The translations under genes and the position numbers were made by a program. The notes beneath the pieces are model-generated. The model had not been told where the DNA came from. It ran no database searches and worked only from the letters and a program-made list of their open reading frames with translations. A stretch of 43,559 nt of DNA, from the IMG/VR virus record IMGVR_UViG_3300005288_000007, positions 1-43,559 of that record; one strand, 5' to 3'. Shown piece after piece: positions 29,801 to 39,044 of the stretch; the stretch's first letter is position 1, and each line of letters begins with the position of its first letter. This stretch comes from a virus.

Positions 29801-31671
29801 TAGACCGCGTGCCCAAGCTCATGGATCGTGGTATGCAGCGTGTCGTTAGGGAAGCGGCCTTCCCGCAGGCCGATAACGTGCGTATCGCCAGCCGACATAA
29901 CCGCGCCGTTAGCGGTGGGGCTCAGCGTGTCGATGCCCGTACCGACGATCACCTTATCGCCGCCGAGGTAGCGTGCGGAGATATCGTCAATCAGTGCCTT
30001 CACAGGCTTGAGGGTGACGGAGGCTTCTGCGGCCTTGGTGTAGGTCACGCCGGCCGGCAGCGACTGGATGCTGGCTACGTCTACTTCGTCGTTCAGCACG
30101 CCCTTGACGCGGCCTTGCCATTCCGGATCGGTAGCGAACCGCTTCACGCGGGCAGCTTGGAAGTCCGGGCTTTCCCACCGTGGCTGCTCACGCACGGAGG
30201 CGGTTGCTTCCATGTCGGCAGCGGCAGCGGGGCCGGCTTCGTCCGCAAGCTCTTCTTCGGTCTTGCCGATGTTGTACTTACGGTTCTCAGCGATGGGCGA
30301 CTTGGCAGCAGCCGATTGCGCGGCAAGTTCTTCCGTCTCGATCTTGTTCATTTCAAGGCGAACTTCATCGGGCGTAGCCTTCTCGCCAAGACGGGCGGTT
30401 GCCTTCGTCATTAGCTCCTGCTCCTTAGCAGCGGCCTGCGCCACGATGCGCTGTGCGTGCATCACGTCTTGCGCCTGCGAGGCAATGCGCCCCACGGCGC
30501 GGCCACCAAGCAGCGGGTTCAACAGGCCACCGGCCACAGCCATAGCGTAGCCGTTCACACCGTTGCGTTCGCCCAGTGCCTGCACAGCAGCCTCCGTGGC
30601 TACGTTGCCGACGATGCCCTCAGCGGTAAGGGATGCGAGGGCGGCTGCATGCTTGCCTTCTGCTGCCAGTTTGAAAGCACCCAAGCCCGCGACCTTGAAG
30701 CCTGCGCTTGCGAGGCCACCTGTGATAATAGCGGCCGGAGCTTCGGCGAGAAAGGTTGCCCCGATACCAAACACAGTGCCATTACGGAAGGTGATTTCAT
30801 CTTGCTCCTTGCCATAGGCAATATCGAACTTGATCCGCTCGTATTGAGCGGGCGAGGTAGCGGAGTAGAGTTGCTTCTGCTCTGCGAGGTCGTAGCCCTT
30901 GAGCATATCGTTGTCAACCACGAAGCCGGGTTGCGCCGGCTCAGGGTCACGGAACATGCTGCGGAGCATGACGTTGATCGGCTCATGGAAAGCGGCAGCG
31001 CGTGCCGAATCCAGAAAGCTCGTCTCGTCGGCTAGCTTGGTCTTAGCCGTAGCGGCCTTGTCCGTGTCCTCGGCGGTGGTGCCGAAGATAGCCATACGGT
31101 TGGGGCGCATGTCGAGCGGTGCGGTGTTGGCAGCAAGCAGGGCAGCGGAGGCCGTCGCCTTGAGTTCCTTCGCAGGCTTAGGCCCACGGGTGAACTGCTT
31201 GAATTCCATGTCCCACATATCGCCAGCAGCGATGCGACCAATCGAGCCCGACTCCACAGCCTCGGCCGTAGAGGCGTCAGCAGTATGATCGCCAAGCACC
31301 TTGCCCGCATAGGCGGCGGTTTCTTTGTTGCCCCACTTCGCAGGGTTCCAACCACCGTTGTAGGCGCGAAGGGCGTCCGGCAGGTTCTTGAACCGTGCCA
31401 TGTTTTCGCGCATCAGGTCAGCCGCTGCGTACAGGGACTGGCCGAAGTTGTAAGGGTCGATGGTAGTGCCGAACCTACCTTCGAGTGTCTTGCGAGTCTT
31501 GGGCATGATCTGGAAGTGACCTTCCGCCCCGGCAGACGAGAGCATGTTAGCCCCACGTCCCGACTCTGTAGCCCAAAGGCCATCGAACACCGAAGGGCTT
31601 ACACCAGCGATCTTGCCTGCTTCCTTAAACTGGTCCTCACGCGGAAGGCTAGTGAATTCTCCAATGTCCAT
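26896..31671 (-). CDS. Large internal virion protein with lytic transglycosylase and metallopeptidase-like motifs (T7 gp16-like)
   Basis: 1591 residues (T7 gp16 has 1318). It is carried in the virion and ejected to extend the channel through the cell wall. Residues 20-65 are an SLT transglycosylase: WATESGRGANM with the catalytic Glu, and GAEGHFQIMP. Around residue 612-620 is HELGHAVYH, a zinc-metalloprotease HExxH motif, within an otherwise helical region. The remaining 900 residues have no assigned domain. Hydrophobic stretches near the C-terminus (MALVMMASVVATAPIQMA) could enter the membrane. The start has AAGGA upstream. Confidence 0.88.
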   Translation of the reverse strand: MDIGEFTSLPREDQFKEAGKIAGVSPSVFDGLWATESGRGANMLSSAGAEGHFQIMPKTRKTLEGRFGTTIDPYNFGQSLYAAADLMRENMARFKNLPDALRAYNGGWNPAKWGNKETAAYAGKVLGDHTADASTAEAVESGSIGRIAAGDMWDMEFKQFTRGPKPAKELKATASAALLAANTAPLDMRPNRMAIFGTTAEDTDKAATAKTKLADETSFLDSARAAAFHEPINVMLRSMFRDPEPAQPGFVVDNDMLKGYDLAEQKQLYSATSPAQYERIKFDIAYGKEQDEITFRNGTVFGIGATFLAEAPAAIITGGLASAGFKVAGLGAFKLAAEGKHAAALASLTAEGIVGNVATEAAVQALGERNGVNGYAMAVAGGLLNPLLGGRAVGRIASQAQDVMHAQRIVAQAAAKEQELMTKATARLGEKATPDEVRLEMNKIETEELAAQSAAAKSPIAENRKYNIGKTEEELADEAGPAAAADMEATASVREQPRWESPDFQAARVKRFATDPEWQGRVKGVLNDEVDVASIQSLPAGVTYTKAAEASVTLKPVKALIDDISARYLGGDKVIVGTGIDTLSPTANGAVMSAGDTHVIGLREGRFPNDTLHTTIHELGHAVYHKWAPTAPPELMGRIDAEWRSFVARMDIEPHNAWADRWAASSPNVGGKPVRSSYALSKDEFMAEQFVKHIQAKAISGGLGGKLSTGVIDQITKAVNAVIDYVKHLVNGGYVKPGKAADELFSQILEGGFVKKTVAEARLPAELKGPRIDELQFVEDAVPEALAKEVRDFLNDPVAARHGLDRLPMGSPAERAEAKAILSLYKKAESKEYAVDPKRLSWLLSKVDSLNATSNMMLASKNPVVRMAAIDLLENGGGAGGRRSTASIAKHMNERAIIGNSIVELEDNFKLWFKEQSNGAGDAIGEAFSSRKRGEFNRKIAAEIEQRRRPTGERVDHGQAVRDAADSIQNSFERARLMQIDTKTAGYLALPESSIGYMPHRMRSEVYRALPEAHKRALHGELTDQFITVSKFDPSFSDQLASKYLDRVNARALGGFDAPMGLHQTGASEVIREALEDMQLSRPEIDALMRRHSAGAANHTKKRLDLDLNKAITAEDGTTFTLLDIFDTDMLGLLRGQSQRVSGEVALARHGIYGKPGLALMKRAMGYGADGEKAVKKEIEAFDQVSAEFMGEPFGSVNKWVDRAVQFNSLSSLGGMGFNQLGEGINAAATVGVKNMLAQIPELGRIRSEAKILGRGGKVDNGVLNSIETMAGSEFGVDAYKMVFPLDNPDLYINSMGADTVHWFDKGLRSGLHLQGKLSLWRDIHSTQVRAVAEQIVLKTARAMREGSVDINLSDMGISKDVVERLRKDMHNIVKWENGKVKEFDITKATDKEAAYELIQGIHRGSAQIIQGTFIGETGKYVHSSWLKAMTQFRTFSITAIDKQFNRQLANRGAIGMALVMMASVVATAPIQMARAYAASIGRADKDEFLAKRISPFELGKGSLNYIATGGLAGDFINAGEALAGGTGNGGRSGTTKGFFGNVVAPVTGKADKLWGALQDTSEGTSPMPFIKEMPFARLPFLLPAINALTE

Positions 31672-31679
31672 ATGGTTCC

Positions 31680-34145
31680 TTATTTGGGTTGCGTCTTCTT
31701 CAACGTCTCTGCCTTGCGGCGTGCGCGTTCAGCGGCGGTGATGTACATATTGTTCTCATCCGACACGTCAGCGGTGTAGGTAATGGCAGGGCCGTAGCTC
31801 ATGCGGATCGGTTCCCACGGCGTGGCCTCGCGGCGCTTCTTGTCCTCGTTCCATGCTGCGGTTTCCTCATCCGTGAAGGCACGAGTGCCGGTGCCACGTC
31901 CGAGACGTTCCCACTTGCCACGGTTGGCGGAGTACTCCTGCATCTGCGCTGCCGAGAACGGCTTAAGCACAGTCACGCCGTCCTTGTCCACAGCGGTGAG
32001 CACGAAGCGGGCAGTGCCGCCAGCGTCAGGCATGCGGCTGATGGTGGTAGACCCGAGGTCGGGCAGCTTAAGGGAATCACGAATGAAGCCCTTGAAGTAG
32101 TCATCCTCGGAACCGGCTGGTAGTGCATTATAGGGACTGCCATCGCTACCGCCTGCCATCAACTCACGCAGGGGCGTAGCCTTAGCCTTGCCCATCGACG
32201 TGTTACGGATAGCGAAGCCGCCGATCATTTCCACCTGCCCACCGTTGATGGCCGAGGCCACAGCGCGTTGCATAGCTTCCGAGTCTGACAGGCCAGCACG
32301 CCGCCAGTCGTCAAGGTTCTGCGTTGCAATGTCAGACAGGGTACGCAGAGCGTCGTCCCGTGCGCCATAGCCGCCGAGCCACTTGGGCAGCATACCCGAG
32401 GTCTTGTTAGCTACCTCCTTCACGAGCTTGGCCTTCTCCTTCGCGTCCAGCGGGTTAGGCTGGAACTGTCCGGATCGGTCCATGCTGGCTTGGAAGATAG
32501 CCGCAGCGTTCGGGTTGTTGAGCACATCGTTACCGAGCATGCGGGACGCACGCTCAAGGCGCGGGGCGTAGTCGCCGAAGTAGGCGTCAGCGTAGGGAGC
32601 CCCGCCGTCGCTGCCCTTCATCTGGTTGAATACCGTGATGGCACGGAACCAGCCGTCAGTCGGTGCGCCGCTGCCCTCGGCCATGCGCAAATCTTGCTTG
32701 AACTTGTTCGCAGCAAGGTCGTTCACGTAGCCCGACTTGATGAAGTTGTGCAGCAATACCTCGCCGCCGGCCTTCGGGTCCTTGGAGCTAAGCTCGTAGG
32801 CCTTCATGTCAACGGCATCCTTCGTCACACCGGGCAGCTTGAGGGCCAGCCCGATATCGCCATTGCTAATGGCCGTGGTCAGCGATGCGTCAAGCTCGGC
32901 AGCGGCTGCGGCCTTGGCGCCTTGTGTGGCGTTGCGGTCATCCAGCACCTGTTGCCGTGCGCGGGCCTTGTCCTCTTCCGCCTTGAAGGCGTTGAAGGTT
33001 CCGGCCAGCATGTCAGCCTTCTGATCGCTGGTTATGAAGTCCACCGGGGAGCCGGTCGTCCGCTTGAACTTGTCGTTCATACGGTCGATGCGGGCATTGA
33101 TATCGCTAGGCTTCGTCTTGTCCGTGGGCTTGGCCGCGTCGCTCTTAAGCTCTGCGAACTCCCGGGAGAACTTGAAGGCGTAGTTGTCACGGGCCTTGCG
33201 GGCCGCGCCTTCTACTGCCGACTCAACGCGCTTGGCTTGCTCGGGTGTGAGGATGCCCAGTGCGCCCGACTCCTTGACGGCTTCGATAGCATGGAACTGC
33301 CCGCGCTGTGCCATGGTCTGCAACGTGGTAGCGAGCGACTTCTGGTAGCTCTCTTCGTTGATGCCGTCCGGAGGCAGCACCGACATAAGGTATTGCTTCT
33401 TCTGTACATCGAAGTCAGCAACGCTGATGCGGTCGTCCGCGTACATTTCGCCCATCTGCTGCAACCCGGCAGCGCCGGACAGGATGGATGTAGACATAGC
33501 CGAAGCCGCCTTCTTCTGCCCATAGGCATAGTGCGACTTGGCCTGCGCCTTCATGAGAGCCGGCATGGACTCGGCCATCTGCTTGGCGATGATGGCGTCC
33601 GTAGGGCCGTCGCCGGTCATGCTGCCCTTGATGAGCCCGCTAAAGTGCTTGCCTGCTGCGATGGGGTCAAGCTGCTGTAGCTTGTCCATTTGCGCCGCCT
33701 GCTCCGACACAGTGCGATTCACCACGTCCTGAGCCGTATAGGCCCGTGCGCCCTCGATAACCGGCGTGTCGCCGAATACCTTGGCGTACCACGGCACGCT
33801 CGCCTTGACCTCCTGAATGGCCTCGCCGGACATTGCACGCTGCATGCCTTGCACGAACTGCTCCGAGCGGGACTCATCGAGCTTGGCCTTCAAGACCTCA
33901 TCGCCAGCCTTCATGAGAAGGGCAGCGGTCGGGTCCATCTTGGGCGTCTCTACGAACGCCGCGTTAGGGTTCTGCCGCGTGCTGCCTGCCACGTTGGAGA
34001 CGCCGCCCATGCTCGGGCCGCGCGACGTGATCGGCTTAACCTGAGGCACTTCGCCACGAGGATCGAACGCAAAGCTAACGGTTTGCCCGAAGCCTTCTGC
34101 GGGTGCATCCAAGGCGTTCGGATTTACTGGTGGCTGAGTTGCCAT
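31680..34145 (-). CDS. Internal virion protein (T7 gp15-like)
   Basis: An 821-residue protein (T7 gp15 has 747), second of the three core proteins. It is predicted mostly helical, with an acidic/Lys-rich composition and no enzymatic motif seen. The N-terminal 60 residues are low complexity and Pro-rich (TQPPVNPNALDAPAEG). Its ATG is at the stop of gp14-like. A promoter-like element at 32125-32139 lies inside it and would feed the gp16-like gene. Assignment rests on length, order and helical character. Confidence 0.82.
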   Translation of the reverse strand: MATQPPVNPNALDAPAEGFGQTVSFAFDPRGEVPQVKPITSRGPSMGGVSNVAGSTRQNPNAAFVETPKMDPTAALLMKAGDEVLKAKLDESRSEQFVQGMQRAMSGEAIQEVKASVPWYAKVFGDTPVIEGARAYTAQDVVNRTVSEQAAQMDKLQQLDPIAAGKHFSGLIKGSMTGDGPTDAIIAKQMAESMPALMKAQAKSHYAYGQKKAASAMSTSILSGAAGLQQMGEMYADDRISVADFDVQKKQYLMSVLPPDGINEESYQKSLATTLQTMAQRGQFHAIEAVKESGALGILTPEQAKRVESAVEGAARKARDNYAFKFSREFAELKSDAAKPTDKTKPSDINARIDRMNDKFKRTTGSPVDFITSDQKADMLAGTFNAFKAEEDKARARQQVLDDRNATQGAKAAAAAELDASLTTAISNGDIGLALKLPGVTKDAVDMKAYELSSKDPKAGGEVLLHNFIKSGYVNDLAANKFKQDLRMAEGSGAPTDGWFRAITVFNQMKGSDGGAPYADAYFGDYAPRLERASRMLGNDVLNNPNAAAIFQASMDRSGQFQPNPLDAKEKAKLVKEVANKTSGMLPKWLGGYGARDDALRTLSDIATQNLDDWRRAGLSDSEAMQRAVASAINGGQVEMIGGFAIRNTSMGKAKATPLRELMAGGSDGSPYNALPAGSEDDYFKGFIRDSLKLPDLGSTTISRMPDAGGTARFVLTAVDKDGVTVLKPFSAAQMQEYSANRGKWERLGRGTGTRAFTDEETAAWNEDKKRREATPWEPIRMSYGPAITYTADVSDENNMYITAAERARRKAETLKKTQPK
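32125..32139 (-). promoter_or_regulatory. Phage promoter-like element inside the internal virion protein gene
   Basis: Minus strand CAGTCCCTATAATGC, a one-base variant of the core. It encodes Ser-Pro-Tyr-Asn-Ala and lies about 450 bases upstream of the large internal protein start. Confidence 0.5.
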
Positions 34146-34847
34146 TTAATCTCCCATGGATCGGTTAGTACTGTTCAGCCCAAAGATGCTGTTGTCAGTG
34201 GGTGAGTTGAAGAAGGAGCCTAGCCCCTGCGTGATGTTCTTAAGCGCCCCGTTGTTGCCGAGGCCCGCCGTAAGAACGTTGCCGGTCTTGGCAGTGTTAA
34301 GGCCGAAGTCGGCAATCTCGGGGTTATCGAGGATCAAGCCGAAGTCGAGTTGATCCATGATCGCAAGGCGCTGATTGAACTCAGTCTCCTTGTAGTCGTA
34401 GGCAATCTGGTCCTCAGCGTCGAGCCGCGCTGTGTTCTGCATGCCGTTGCGTAGCTTGGCTGTCATGTTGACCACATCGACAACGGAGCCGGTAACGCCA
34501 GAGGCAGCGGCTGCGGCCTGCATGCGCCCGCTCTCTTCCGCCTGTCGCACGTTGGTGGCAAAGTTCTGCCGGGTGCGTGCATCCCGTGCGCGGTTGAAGT
34601 TGATAGTAAGCGCCTCTTGGTTGGCCTCCACCGACTCCATTACGCGCGAGTTGCGCACCTGTTGTGCCCATCGCTGCATCGCGGTAAGCGTTGCGTTGCG
34701 GCTGTTGTTAGCAGCCACGACCACGTTGTTACCCTTGCGAATACCGTTAGCCGCCTCGGCTTGGTACTTGGCACTCTGGTTCGCAAAGTGCTGCCCGATG
34801 GCCCCATTCAGGAAGCTAAAGCCTCCCGAAACTAGGCTCATGTCCAT
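34146..34847 (-). CDS. Internal virion protein (T7 gp14-like)
   Basis: A 233-residue protein, first of the core trio. It starts with a hydrophobic, glycine-rich segment (MDMSLVSGGFSFLNGAIGQHF), then a long helical Ala/Asn/Gln-rich middle (QAEAANGIRKGNNVVVAANNS) and another Ala-rich helix (RMQAAAAASGVTGSVVDVV). T7 gp14 forms the outer-membrane part of the ejection conduit. The ribosome binding site is AAGGAG before ATG. Confidence 0.84.
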   Translation of the reverse strand: MDMSLVSGGFSFLNGAIGQHFANQSAKYQAEAANGIRKGNNVVVAANNSRNATLTAMQRWAQQVRNSRVMESVEANQEALTINFNRARDARTRQNFATNVRQAEESGRMQAAAAASGVTGSVVDVVNMTAKLRNGMQNTARLDAEDQIAYDYKETEFNQRLAIMDQLDFGLILDNPEIADFGLNTAKTGNVLTAGLGNNGALKNITQGLGSFFNSPTDNSIFGLNSTNRSMGD

Positions 34848-34856
34848 AGGTTCTCC

Positions 34857-37304
34857 TTAAGTTCGTTGTGTACGGTTGAATGCTTGGCCCGTCCATTCGA
34901 TGCCCACCACTTGAAGTGGGTACCATTTGAGGGCCGCGATCTTGACCGCAAACTCTCGGGTTTCCCGGCCGATTGGGATAGTGTGAATACCCGTCTCGAT
35001 GGGCGTGATGCCGATGAGGTTGAGAATACTGCCGAGCACGCGTGCGTTGTAGGTGATCGTCCGCGAGAAGCTGCCTGCCGTGATGGTGGAGCTAAAGCCG
35101 CCGCTGTCCTTCATGTTCACGCTGTACTTTGTGATAACCGTGCGCCCCGTCAGATTGGCGAAGTTGTTGTTATCACGTACAAACGGATTAGTAGGAATGA
35201 AGTAGCTTTCAAACGGGATGCCCGCCCACAGCTTATCCGCCTCCGATGGGTACTCAGCCCACAGCGCCTCATAGTCAGAAAGCGCCGAGCCGATAAGGTA
35301 TCGGTCACTGTCCTTAGTGAAGGCGCAATCCCACAGCAGAGGATCAGGCAGCGAGAAAGCGCCGGTAACGGGCCGTGCACTATCGAAGTAGGGCAGGTCG
35401 CCAGCAGCCGGGGTAAGCGGCAACAGGTCGCACACGATCTGAGAGGACGTGCCTGCCAGCGTAGAGCGTCGATGCCAGAACAACAGCACACCCTCTGGCG
35501 TACTCTGCACACCCATGAGGCTGCCGTTAGATGCCGAGAACTCCCACCGGGACCACGCGTCCTGCTTGCGCCCGTCCGGTTGGTCGAGGTAGCTGAACAC
35601 GTAGACGCTGCGCGGAGCCACTAGACTACGGACAAGCATCAAGGATGGCGAGCCGGGCACAACTTCGATCTGTGCAGCAGGGGCCGGGATGTAATCGCCG
35701 ATCTGCGCGGAGGCCGGGAAGGACTCAGCACTATCGACGTAAGCACCCGGTTGAATCTGGTGCAGGCCAACGTTGCCTTCCCGATTGCGGGCGTAGTAGA
35801 TCAAGCCACCAGCCGATACCGGTACAACGTCCGCCGCGTCAGCGTAGGTCGTCATCACGGATATGTTAGGCGACAGCGGGGTTAGCGCCTGCTGCCCACT
35901 GATGATGTACTGCCGCTTATTCCCGAACAGCACGAGGTTCCGGTTGTACGCAACGCCATGTCGCATCACGTCATCTTCGCCGCCCATAGCCGACATTTCA
36001 AATGCATCCGAGGATGACACCGTAGTGACGCTAGCACGGAAGAAGTTGAAGTAATCGCCAGCGGCGGAGACGGCCAGCGCAGACCCTGAGCCTACGATCA
36101 AACGGTCTTGGAACACGCCTAGGTAAGTGATCTGCCGCGCCACCTTGAGGAAGGAGGGCGTTGGGTTAGACACGAGGTCGCCCGAGGCAGAAGGCACGAA
36201 CTGCGGTACACCCAGTGAGGGCAACGTGGCGGCGAGGTAGCTCGGCTTGTTAGCGAGGTACAGCTTACCGTCAGTGTAGATAGTGCCAATGTAGAAGTTA
36301 CCTACACCGCCGCTGACTACTTGCTGCACGCCGGGGCACTCAGTCCAGATAGCCTCTGACAAGTGCGGGTAAGGCGCGAAGCTGCCCGTAGGCGTCTTGG
36401 TCTTAGCCTGTACGTAGAAACTGGAATCCGGGCCGGTGATGACCTTGACAATCATGCCGTTCCATGCCATCAGCGGGAGCTTGTCCACACTGTCCACCGT
36501 GGCGAAGCACGAACGAAGCAGCGAGTTGTCGCCGCCGTCAGAGCACGTAATGTCCCGGTTGGAGAACTGCGTGCCGGTGTGGTTTGTCTCTACGTAAAGG
36601 TGTGCACCGTAGACAGCCGAGGCTACCGGGGGCGTCATAGCCCCCAAGGCGTTGCTCAGTTGCTGTGCGATGTTCTGCGGGCTGATAGCTTCGGCAGCAC
36701 CGGCAGCACCAGCGTTAGGCGTAGTGTACGCGGCGGAGCGGCCATCGGTCAGGGTGATCTTGTACGTGCGGGTGTAGGCCCCGCCGCGCACCCATACCAC
36801 CAGCTTGGAGTACACATCGTCTCCCCACAGGGTAGAGGTAGCCGTGCCCACCGTGCGGCCGTTCAAGGCAAACACGAAGTACTTGCCAAGAGACGTGATG
36901 GCCGAGAGGCCGAAGCGCCCGATATGGCTAACAACGTCCTGCGTGTAGGCATCAGTGCTGATGGGCACGAAGGCGCCCGCCGTCCGGTTGTACACGGAGA
37001 TAGAGGGCACGTCCGTCGCCGGGTTGTACGTGTCCTTGTAGCCGTGCTCACGGATCAGTACGCTATAGTCCACGCTGGATACAACGTGGTCGTGCACGCG
37101 GAAGCCCGCAGCGTCGTCGGTACTCAGCAAGGGGCGGGCCAAGTCGGTAGCCGCTTTCAGGACGGAGCCACGGCGGCGTGTGAGGCCGGCAATGGGGTCA
37201 GAGAGCATGTTCACTTGTTCCGCGTGCTGGCCGGGTTGCCGTACTTCTGCGGCTTGCTGCGATACGCCGCGCAGCAGGGAAGGGTATGAACCTGCAATCT
37301 TCAT
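34857..37304 (-). CDS. Tail tubular protein B (nozzle, T7 gp12-like)
   Basis: An 815-residue protein (T7 gp12 has 794). It begins with the family's typical LLRGVSQQAAEVRQPGQ near residues 10-26, then KIAGSYPS at the very start, and runs through beta-rich repeated segments (LIVGSGSALAVSAAGDYFNF). It forms the distal tail nozzle to which fibres attach. It follows protein A with only three bases between. Confidence 0.93.
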   Translation of the reverse strand: MKIAGSYPSLLRGVSQQAAEVRQPGQHAEQVNMLSDPIAGLTRRRGSVLKAATDLARPLLSTDDAAGFRVHDHVVSSVDYSVLIREHGYKDTYNPATDVPSISVYNRTAGAFVPISTDAYTQDVVSHIGRFGLSAITSLGKYFVFALNGRTVGTATSTLWGDDVYSKLVVWVRGGAYTRTYKITLTDGRSAAYTTPNAGAAGAAEAISPQNIAQQLSNALGAMTPPVASAVYGAHLYVETNHTGTQFSNRDITCSDGGDNSLLRSCFATVDSVDKLPLMAWNGMIVKVITGPDSSFYVQAKTKTPTGSFAPYPHLSEAIWTECPGVQQVVSGGVGNFYIGTIYTDGKLYLANKPSYLAATLPSLGVPQFVPSASGDLVSNPTPSFLKVARQITYLGVFQDRLIVGSGSALAVSAAGDYFNFFRASVTTVSSSDAFEMSAMGGEDDVMRHGVAYNRNLVLFGNKRQYIISGQQALTPLSPNISVMTTYADAADVVPVSAGGLIYYARNREGNVGLHQIQPGAYVDSAESFPASAQIGDYIPAPAAQIEVVPGSPSLMLVRSLVAPRSVYVFSYLDQPDGRKQDAWSRWEFSASNGSLMGVQSTPEGVLLFWHRRSTLAGTSSQIVCDLLPLTPAAGDLPYFDSARPVTGAFSLPDPLLWDCAFTKDSDRYLIGSALSDYEALWAEYPSEADKLWAGIPFESYFIPTNPFVRDNNNFANLTGRTVITKYSVNMKDSGGFSSTITAGSFSRTITYNARVLGSILNLIGITPIETGIHTIPIGRETREFAVKIAALKWYPLQVVGIEWTGQAFNRTQRT

Positions 37305-37307
37305 TGG

Positions 37308-37952
37308 TTAAGCTCCGTAATCGGTTTGCCCACTGGGCGAGAGACGCGAGCCACCGAAGCGACGAGAGACACGGGTAATCCGGGCCAGTCGTCCGCTAGT
37401 GTCGATGAGGTTAACGCGTCGGTTGCGAATGTGCTCGTTCATAGCTTCCGTGCGGAGGCCGATGATTCCGAGTTGAGGGGAACCGTTAATCTCAATCATG
37501 AGGTTGCGGGTCTTGGTCTGGTCGCCGTCGTACTGCTGCTGGAATTCCAACACAGTCTGCCGAGCGATGTACGCGGCAACAGAGTTGGGCACATCGGCAA
37601 TGGCAAGCACACGCACTAGGCGGGCTACGAAGGTATCAGTTAGCTCGAAGCGGTCAGAGCCTCGGCTAAGATCGTAGAGCACCCGGCCTCGTTGAACAAG
37701 GGTGGGCCGCTCATCGAAGGGCATGATCGTGCCTGCATCCGTAGGTAGGTAGATGCGAAGGTCTTGTGTGTTGACACGGAGAGTGTAATCCTCCATGTTG
37801 TACCACCAGCCACGAGACTGAATGGTGTTGCTGACACGCTTGAGCGTACCTAGGGCTGCCTCTTTGAAGGTATGATCTTCTGCCAAAGCATTCAGCGGGG
37901 CCTCGCCCATAACGGCAAGGCAGTCGTTCACTACGTCCAAATCGGTAGCCAT
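37308..37952 (-). CDS. Tail tubular protein A (adaptor, T7 gp11-like)
   Basis: A 214-residue protein (T7 gp11 has 196). It begins MATDLDVVNDCLAVMGEAPL, the conserved start of this family, followed by the KRVSNTIQSRGWWYNMEDYTL block. It joins the portal to the nozzle. It has a good ribosome binding site (AAGGAG) and lies directly after the capsid terminator. Confidence 0.95.
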   Translation of the reverse strand: MATDLDVVNDCLAVMGEAPLNALAEDHTFKEAALGTLKRVSNTIQSRGWWYNMEDYTLRVNTQDLRIYLPTDAGTIMPFDERPTLVQRGRVLYDLSRGSDRFELTDTFVARLVRVLAIADVPNSVAAYIARQTVLEFQQQYDGDQTKTRNLMIEINGSPQLGIIGLRTEAMNEHIRNRRVNLIDTSGRLARITRVSRRFGGSRLSPSGQTDYGA

Positions 37953-37967
37953 GAAACTCCTTAACGG

Positions 37968-38005
37968 AAAAAAACCCCGCCCTGCCGGTTAGGGCAAGAC
38001 GGGGT
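37968..38005 (-). terminator. Intrinsic terminator after the capsid gene
   Basis: On the minus strand ACCCC...GCCCT pairs with AGGGC...GGGGT (about ten pairs with a bulge), followed by seven Ts. It is 11 bases past the capsid stop, the position of Tphi in T7, where it limits read-through and boosts capsid transcripts relative to the downstream genes. Confidence 0.9.
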
Positions 38006-38016
38006 AAACTCAGACC

Positions 38017-39021
38017 TTACGGCTTGAGAATGACACCTGCGAATTCGCGGCGGTTGTGACCGGCGCTGTATGCGGTATGCGCGTCAACCATCCATTTCTT
38101 GGACAGCTTGTCGAAGAACACGTCCGGGGTGAGCGGAATGGTTTCGGCAGCCATCAAGGCGCGGGGCGACATGGCGAAGGCAACGACCTTGGTGAAGTCA
38201 CCGTCGAAGTTCTGGTTAGCCGTGGTCAGCAAGTGGCCGGTCACGGTAGAGCCCATCGGGAAGTTGTTGCTCGAAACGATCGGCACGCCGAGAGCCTTGA
38301 GGATCGTGGCGTTTTGCAGGACGTTACCTTCGCTCGACTTGTAGTCGGCGTTGATAAGCTGGTCGTTCTGGCACAGCGTCATGAAGACGTCAGGGCGCAC
38401 GCAGATCAGCACGTCATCGCCGCGAGGGTCAACGTCTTTCAGCTGCATGCCGGTGATGAGCTTGAGCACAGCCGCGTACAGCAGTGCCGGGTCTTCTGCG
38501 TCACCAGCCGCGTCGAGCGTGACTTGCGTACCGCCGAAGTGGCCCTTGGGCTTACCGTCGCCGCCGGCGCTGGAATAGGCGCTGTCGGTTGCGAGGCCGG
38601 CTTTGATCGACTGGATAGCCAGTGCTTGGTCGCGGTGCTTGGCGAACAGCTTGCCGTGCTCAAGGCCGATTTCCTTGCGGGCATCGTATTCGGTCTGGAA
38701 GACTTCGATGAGCGGGATGATGTTCCGCGCAAAGATGGTCGTCTCAACGTGCATCACGGTCTTGGAGAAGTCGTTCTTCGTACCGTCAAGGTGAACAAGC
38801 GTGTTGTCAACCTTTTGCAGGGTCGACGCGCCAACTGCGAAGTTGCTCATCATCGACGTACCCTTGAGGGTGCGGAAGGGAACGAGTTCGCTCAGTGCAG
38901 AGCGGCGGGCGATCGTGCTTTCCAGCACGCCCGTGTACTCTTCCAGATGCAGCGCATCGATAGCGCCGGCGCCATTCTTCTGGCCTGGAGAGTTAGTGAC
39001 GTAGACGTCGGTTAGTGCCAT
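38017..39021 (-). CDS. Major capsid protein (T7 gp10A-like)
   Basis: A 334-residue HK97-fold capsid protein (T7 gp10A has 345). The order portal, scaffold, capsid, terminator, tail tube is diagnostic. Regions typical of the family include LHLEEYTGVLESTIARRSAL near the N-terminus, VMHVETTIFARNIIPLIE near 87 and a C-terminal FFDKLSKKWMVDAHTAYSAG. It has a strong ribosome binding site (AAGGAG before ATG). A dedicated promoter-like element and a hairpin lie just upstream, and a strong terminator follows, as expected for the most-expressed late gene. I see no frameshift signal for a longer form. Confidence 0.95.
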   Translation of the reverse strand: MALTDVYVTNSPGQKNGAGAIDALHLEEYTGVLESTIARRSALSELVPFRTLKGTSMMSNFAVGASTLQKVDNTLVHLDGTKNDFSKTVMHVETTIFARNIIPLIEVFQTEYDARKEIGLEHGKLFAKHRDQALAIQSIKAGLATDSAYSSAGGDGKPKGHFGGTQVTLDAAGDAEDPALLYAAVLKLITGMQLKDVDPRGDDVLICVRPDVFMTLCQNDQLINADYKSSEGNVLQNATILKALGVPIVSSNNFPMGSTVTGHLLTTANQNFDGDFTKVVAFAMSPRALMAAETIPLTPDVFFDKLSKKWMVDAHTAYSAGHNRREFAGVILKP

Positions 39022-39044
39022 TACGGCTCCTTAAGTTTTGTGTT

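Noticed and set aside
26995-30414. Two long plus-strand reading frames (about 514 and 599 codons) opposite the large internal virion gene
   Set aside because: Mirror frames of the 1591-residue gene; composition is Leu/Arg/His-rich nonsense and no start site is supported.
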